Source: Cyclobacteriaceae bacterium (GTDB lineage: Bacteria; Bacteroidota; Bacteroidia; Cytophagales; Cyclobacteriaceae). Taken from it: a stretch of 6,905 bases of DNA. The position numbers and the translations under genes were made by a program. Positions 5,069 to 6,905 of this stretch are shown here, piece after piece (within the stretch, counting starts at the first letter, position 1; each line of letters begins with the position of its first letter). Where the stretch lies: contig JAUUZS010000227.1 of the NCBI GenBank assembly GCA_030589835.1, positions 1 through 6,905 on the forward strand, read 5' to 3'. Under the pieces are notes generated by a model, which was not told where the DNA came from, searched no databases, and saw only the letters and a list, made by a program, of their open reading frames with translations.

Positions 5069-6346
5069 TTATATTTTACTTTTTTTATCCCTCCAATAGG
5101 TGGCAAGGGAAGATCCGGTGATGTTCATCATTGGGCCAAAAACTGCAGGAGCCAGGCCAACTGTTGCTACTTTTCCCATTTGCAATGCGATCCCTGAAGC
5201 TAGGCCGCCATTTTGCATCCCTACTTCCAGGGCGATGGTTCTGCATGATTTTTCATCCATTCCTACCAATTTGCAAGTCCAGTAACCGAGGAAGTAGCCC
5301 AATAAATTATGTATCAGACAGGCAAATATCAATAGAAGGCCCATTTCCAACAAGCTATCTCTTCCTGCTGCGGTGATGATGGTGATAATGATTCCGATTC
5401 CAAACATTGAAACCAAGGCCATAGCTTTACCAAGCTTTTCTTTTGAGCCTTTCACTACAGCTTTAAAAATAATTCCGCCGGCGATCGGAAGCAGAATAAA
5501 CCAAAACGTATCCATAAATAAACTTTGTAAAAGGGCATCGATACTTGGTTCTGCTGTTAAATAAAAGATCAAATTTTTGCCTCCGATAATTAATAAGGAA
5601 ACGATTATCTGAACGATGATACTTTTTCTTTTCGCTATTCCATAGGCAATGGCATTGAAAACCAATCCGGCAACAATTGGCAAAATCACCATGTTAAATA
5701 TTCCCAGCATCATATTCCAAAAATCGATCGGTACATATTGTTGCGCCAGCAAGTTCATGAGTGTAGGCGTGATCAATGGGGCTAAAAGTGTAGCGATTGT
5801 CGTTAATGTTACGGAAAGTGCCAGATTTGCTTTGGCAATGAATGACATTACGTTTGATGCCAACCCACTTGGCGAGGAACCTACCAACACGATGCCTGCA
5901 GCAATTTCTGGTGGAAAACCAAATGAAGATGCAATGGAAATGCCTATGATGGGCATGATGGTGAACTGGCAGATTAAACCAATTATAACTCCTTTTGGCA
6001 TTTTGATTACTCCGGCAAAATCCTTGACACTCATTTGTGACCCCATGCCAAACATGATGATTTGTAGCAATGGTACGATCAGTCCTTTAAGTTCAAAATT
6101 TCCTGCTTTTAGAAAAAACTGGGGGAAGTACATCGAAATGGTGACAGCAGCAAATATCCAGATGGTGTAGGAAAAACTTTTGAGGCGGCTAATCCCATTG
6201 ACACTCAGTGCTAACAAGATAAAAAACAAAGTAAGAAATGGCCCTGTTCCTATCGATGCACCGGAAATCATAATTCCCAAAAATGCCAGCAGGCAGGCAA
6301 AAGCCCCGCCAAGCAAAATTTTATATAGGATTTTGGTATTTTTCAT
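5069..6346 (-). CDS. Bile acid:sodium symporter (BASS/SBF) family transporter, long form, 425 aa
   Basis: An inner-membrane, probably sodium-coupled importer of an organic anion; characterised BASS proteins move bile acids, pantoate, pyruvate or other carboxylates. Signature motifs are GSSPSGLASN (156-165) in the first unwound crossing helix and EVGMQNGGLASG (374-385) in the second. Compared with ASBT_NM sodium ligands as I recall them, the positions agree: Q127 (Q77), S164/N165 (S114/N115), S178 (S128), T182 (T132), and E374, V375, M377, Q378 (E260, V261, M263, Q264). So both sodium sites look intact. At 425 aa it is about 100 longer than the usual 300-330: two hydrophobic segments precede the conserved fold (11-29 and 35-50), and about 60 extra residues lie between the two motifs, seemingly two more helices (near 242-263 and 279-298). 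It is divergent from the enolase-superfamily gene across 125 bp, and upstream of the transposase and the RraA-like gene on the same strand. The substrate is unknown; a carboxylate linked to the flanking enzymes is inferred. Confidence 0.92.
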   Translation of the reverse strand: MKNTKILYKILLGGAFACLLAFLGIMISGASIGTGPFLTLFFILLALSVNGISRLKSFSYTIWIFAAVTISMYFPQFFLKAGNFELKGLIVPLLQIIMFGMGSQMSVKDFAGVIKMPKGVIIGLICQFTIMPIIGISIASSFGFPPEIAAGIVLVGSSPSGLASNVMSFIAKANLALSVTLTTIATLLAPLITPTLMNLLAQQYVPIDFWNMMLGIFNMVILPIVAGLVFNAIAYGIAKRKSIIVQIIVSLLIIGGKNLIFYLTAEPSIDALLQSLFMDTFWFILLPIAGGIIFKAVVKGSKEKLGKAMALVSMFGIGIIITIITAAGRDSLLEMGLLLIFACLIHNLLGYFLGYWTCKLVGMDEKSCRTIALEVGMQNGGLASGIALQMGKVATVGLAPAVFGPMMNITGSSLATYWRDKKSKI

Positions 6347-6471
6347 AGGTCGTTATTGAAAAATGCAGCTTTTGGGTATTATGGTTTCTATTGACGATTT
6401 TAGTTGAATTTCACCAAAAAAGTTAGGATAATTATAGTTAGATAATTTCTAATCTCAAAACAATAACCTAA
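6347..6471. promoter_or_regulatory. Divergent promoter region between transporter and enolase-superfamily genes
   Basis: The 125-bp spacer must drive both divergent genes, which suggests shared control. A near-perfect direct repeat lies on the enolase-gene side: AGTTAGGATAATT (6421-6433) and AGTTAGATAATT (6436-6447), offset by 15 bases and differing by one inserted G. This could bind a regulator. No exact TAnnTTTG element is found on either strand, so promoter positions are not assigned. Confidence 0.4.
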
Positions 6472-6905
6472 ATGTATCCAAAAAACATTTCAAATCGGCT
6501 AAAGAAGATTTTAAGCTCACCAAAAGAAAAAGCAAATCACACGAGAAGGGATTTTATTCAAAAAGCAGGTCTTGGAGGCCTCGCTCTGGGCTATATGTTT
6601 GATGGCAATGTAGAAAAGGAACTTGAATATGCTACCCAAAAAGTGAATCGTAGTTCCAACCCTTCAGCGCTTAAGATTACAGATCTTAGAATTGCCTTTA
6701 CTTCAAAGGCGCCAATTATAAAAATCGATACGAACCAGGGACTTTATGGCCTTGGTGAAGTCCGTGACCATGGAAGTCCGAAATATGCTTTGTTTCTCAA
6801 AAGCAGATTATTGGGTAAGAATCCGTGTAACGTCGAGCAACTTTTTAAGATGATGAAGCAATTTGGTGGTCAAGGTCGACAGGGGGGAGGAGTTTCAGGA
6901 GTGGA
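6472..6905 (+). CDS. Tat-exported mandelate racemase/muconate lactonizing (enolase-superfamily) enzyme (partial, C-terminus off the right edge)
   Basis: The first 144 codons are present. Residues 24-43 form a twin-arginine signal: T-R25-R26-D-F-I-Q-K followed by a weakly hydrophobic, Gly-rich stretch GLGGLALGYM, so the folded enzyme should be exported by Tat. From about residue 68 the sequence matches the enolase-superfamily N-terminal capping domain (LKITDLRIAFTSKAPIIKID, then GLYGLGEVRDHG at 90-101), and GGQGRQGGGVSGV (132-144) is typical of the segment just before the barrel. Family members abstract the alpha-proton of a carboxylate with Mg2+ to dehydrate or racemise acid sugars and related acids. 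The catalytic lysines and metal ligands lie in the missing barrel, so the reaction cannot be assigned. It starts 125 bp from the divergent symporter gene, suggesting a joint pathway. The ATG at 6472 is chosen because it heads the frame ahead of the Tat motif with an A-rich context. Confidence 0.85.
   Translation, partial: MYPKNISNRLKKILSSPKEKANHTRRDFIQKAGLGGLALGYMFDGNVEKELEYATQKVNRSSNPSALKITDLRIAFTSKAPIIKIDTNQGLYGLGEVRDHGSPKYALFLKSRLLGKNPCNVEQLFKMMKQFGGQGRQGGGVSGV

Noticed and set aside
4991..5110. Open +1 frame continuing past the symporter stop through an A7 run, suggesting a frameshifted C-terminal extension
   Set aside because: The symporter already ends at the usual family C-terminus (LATYWRDKK). 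The extension needs a +1 shift with no typical slippery site and is a lysine-rich string expected from AT-rich DNA.
5649..6170. 173-codon plus-strand open frame opposite the symporter gene
   Set aside because: It lies entirely antisense to a clear membrane transporter; its Met/Pro/Ile-rich translation mirrors the transmembrane codons and resembles no protein.

Overview
The window looks like chromosomal DNA from a member of the Bacteroidota, probably a Cytophagales-like marine or soil bacterium; this placement is inference. The evidence is AT-rich intergenic DNA, almost no Shine-Dalgarno sequences, A-rich translation starts (for example aataATGAAAAA), signal peptides ending in FSQ or YGQ, a TAnnTTTG-type promoter element, and an S4-RluA pseudouridine synthase with the N-terminus typical of that phylum.

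Layout, left to right. (1) Positions 1-395, minus strand: the N-terminal part of a lipoprotein-type FAD-dependent oxidoreductase that runs off the left edge. (2) Positions 794-2117: a small helical protein of unknown function (plus) convergent with an RluD-like 23S rRNA pseudouridine synthase (minus), with only 22 bp and one terminator hairpin between the two stop codons. (3) Positions 2440-3024, plus: an exported, probably beta-barrel protein of unknown function, followed by a strong bidirectional terminator. (4) Positions 3091-3312: intergenic DNA with an open frame that has no start, and a degenerate heptanucleotide tandem repeat. (5) Positions 3313-4236, minus: a secreted RraA-like (HMG/CHA-aldolase fold) protein. 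(6) Positions 4326-4938: a compact REP-associated element made of one HUH/Y1 transposase gene framed by two short GTCCC-loop-GGGAC palindromes on each side. The outer copies form a 26-bp inverted repeat with 24 matches. (7) Positions 5069-6346, minus: a long bile acid:sodium symporter (BASS/SBF) family transporter. (8) Positions 6472-6905, plus: the start of a Tat-exported enolase-superfamily (mandelate racemase/muconate lactonizing) enzyme that runs off the right edge.

Functional reading (inference). The symporter, the RraA-like protein and the enolase-superfamily enzyme are the kind of genes found together in catabolism of sugar acids or other organic acids. Both enzymes carry export signals, which would place this chemistry outside the cytoplasm with the transporter taking up a product. 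The transposase element lies between the symporter and RraA genes, which share a strand, so it may have split a former transcription unit. The most notable item is this self-contained transposase/palindrome unit. Its relatives are known in general, but its paired-palindrome layout and its closeness to the ORF are worth genome-wide study.
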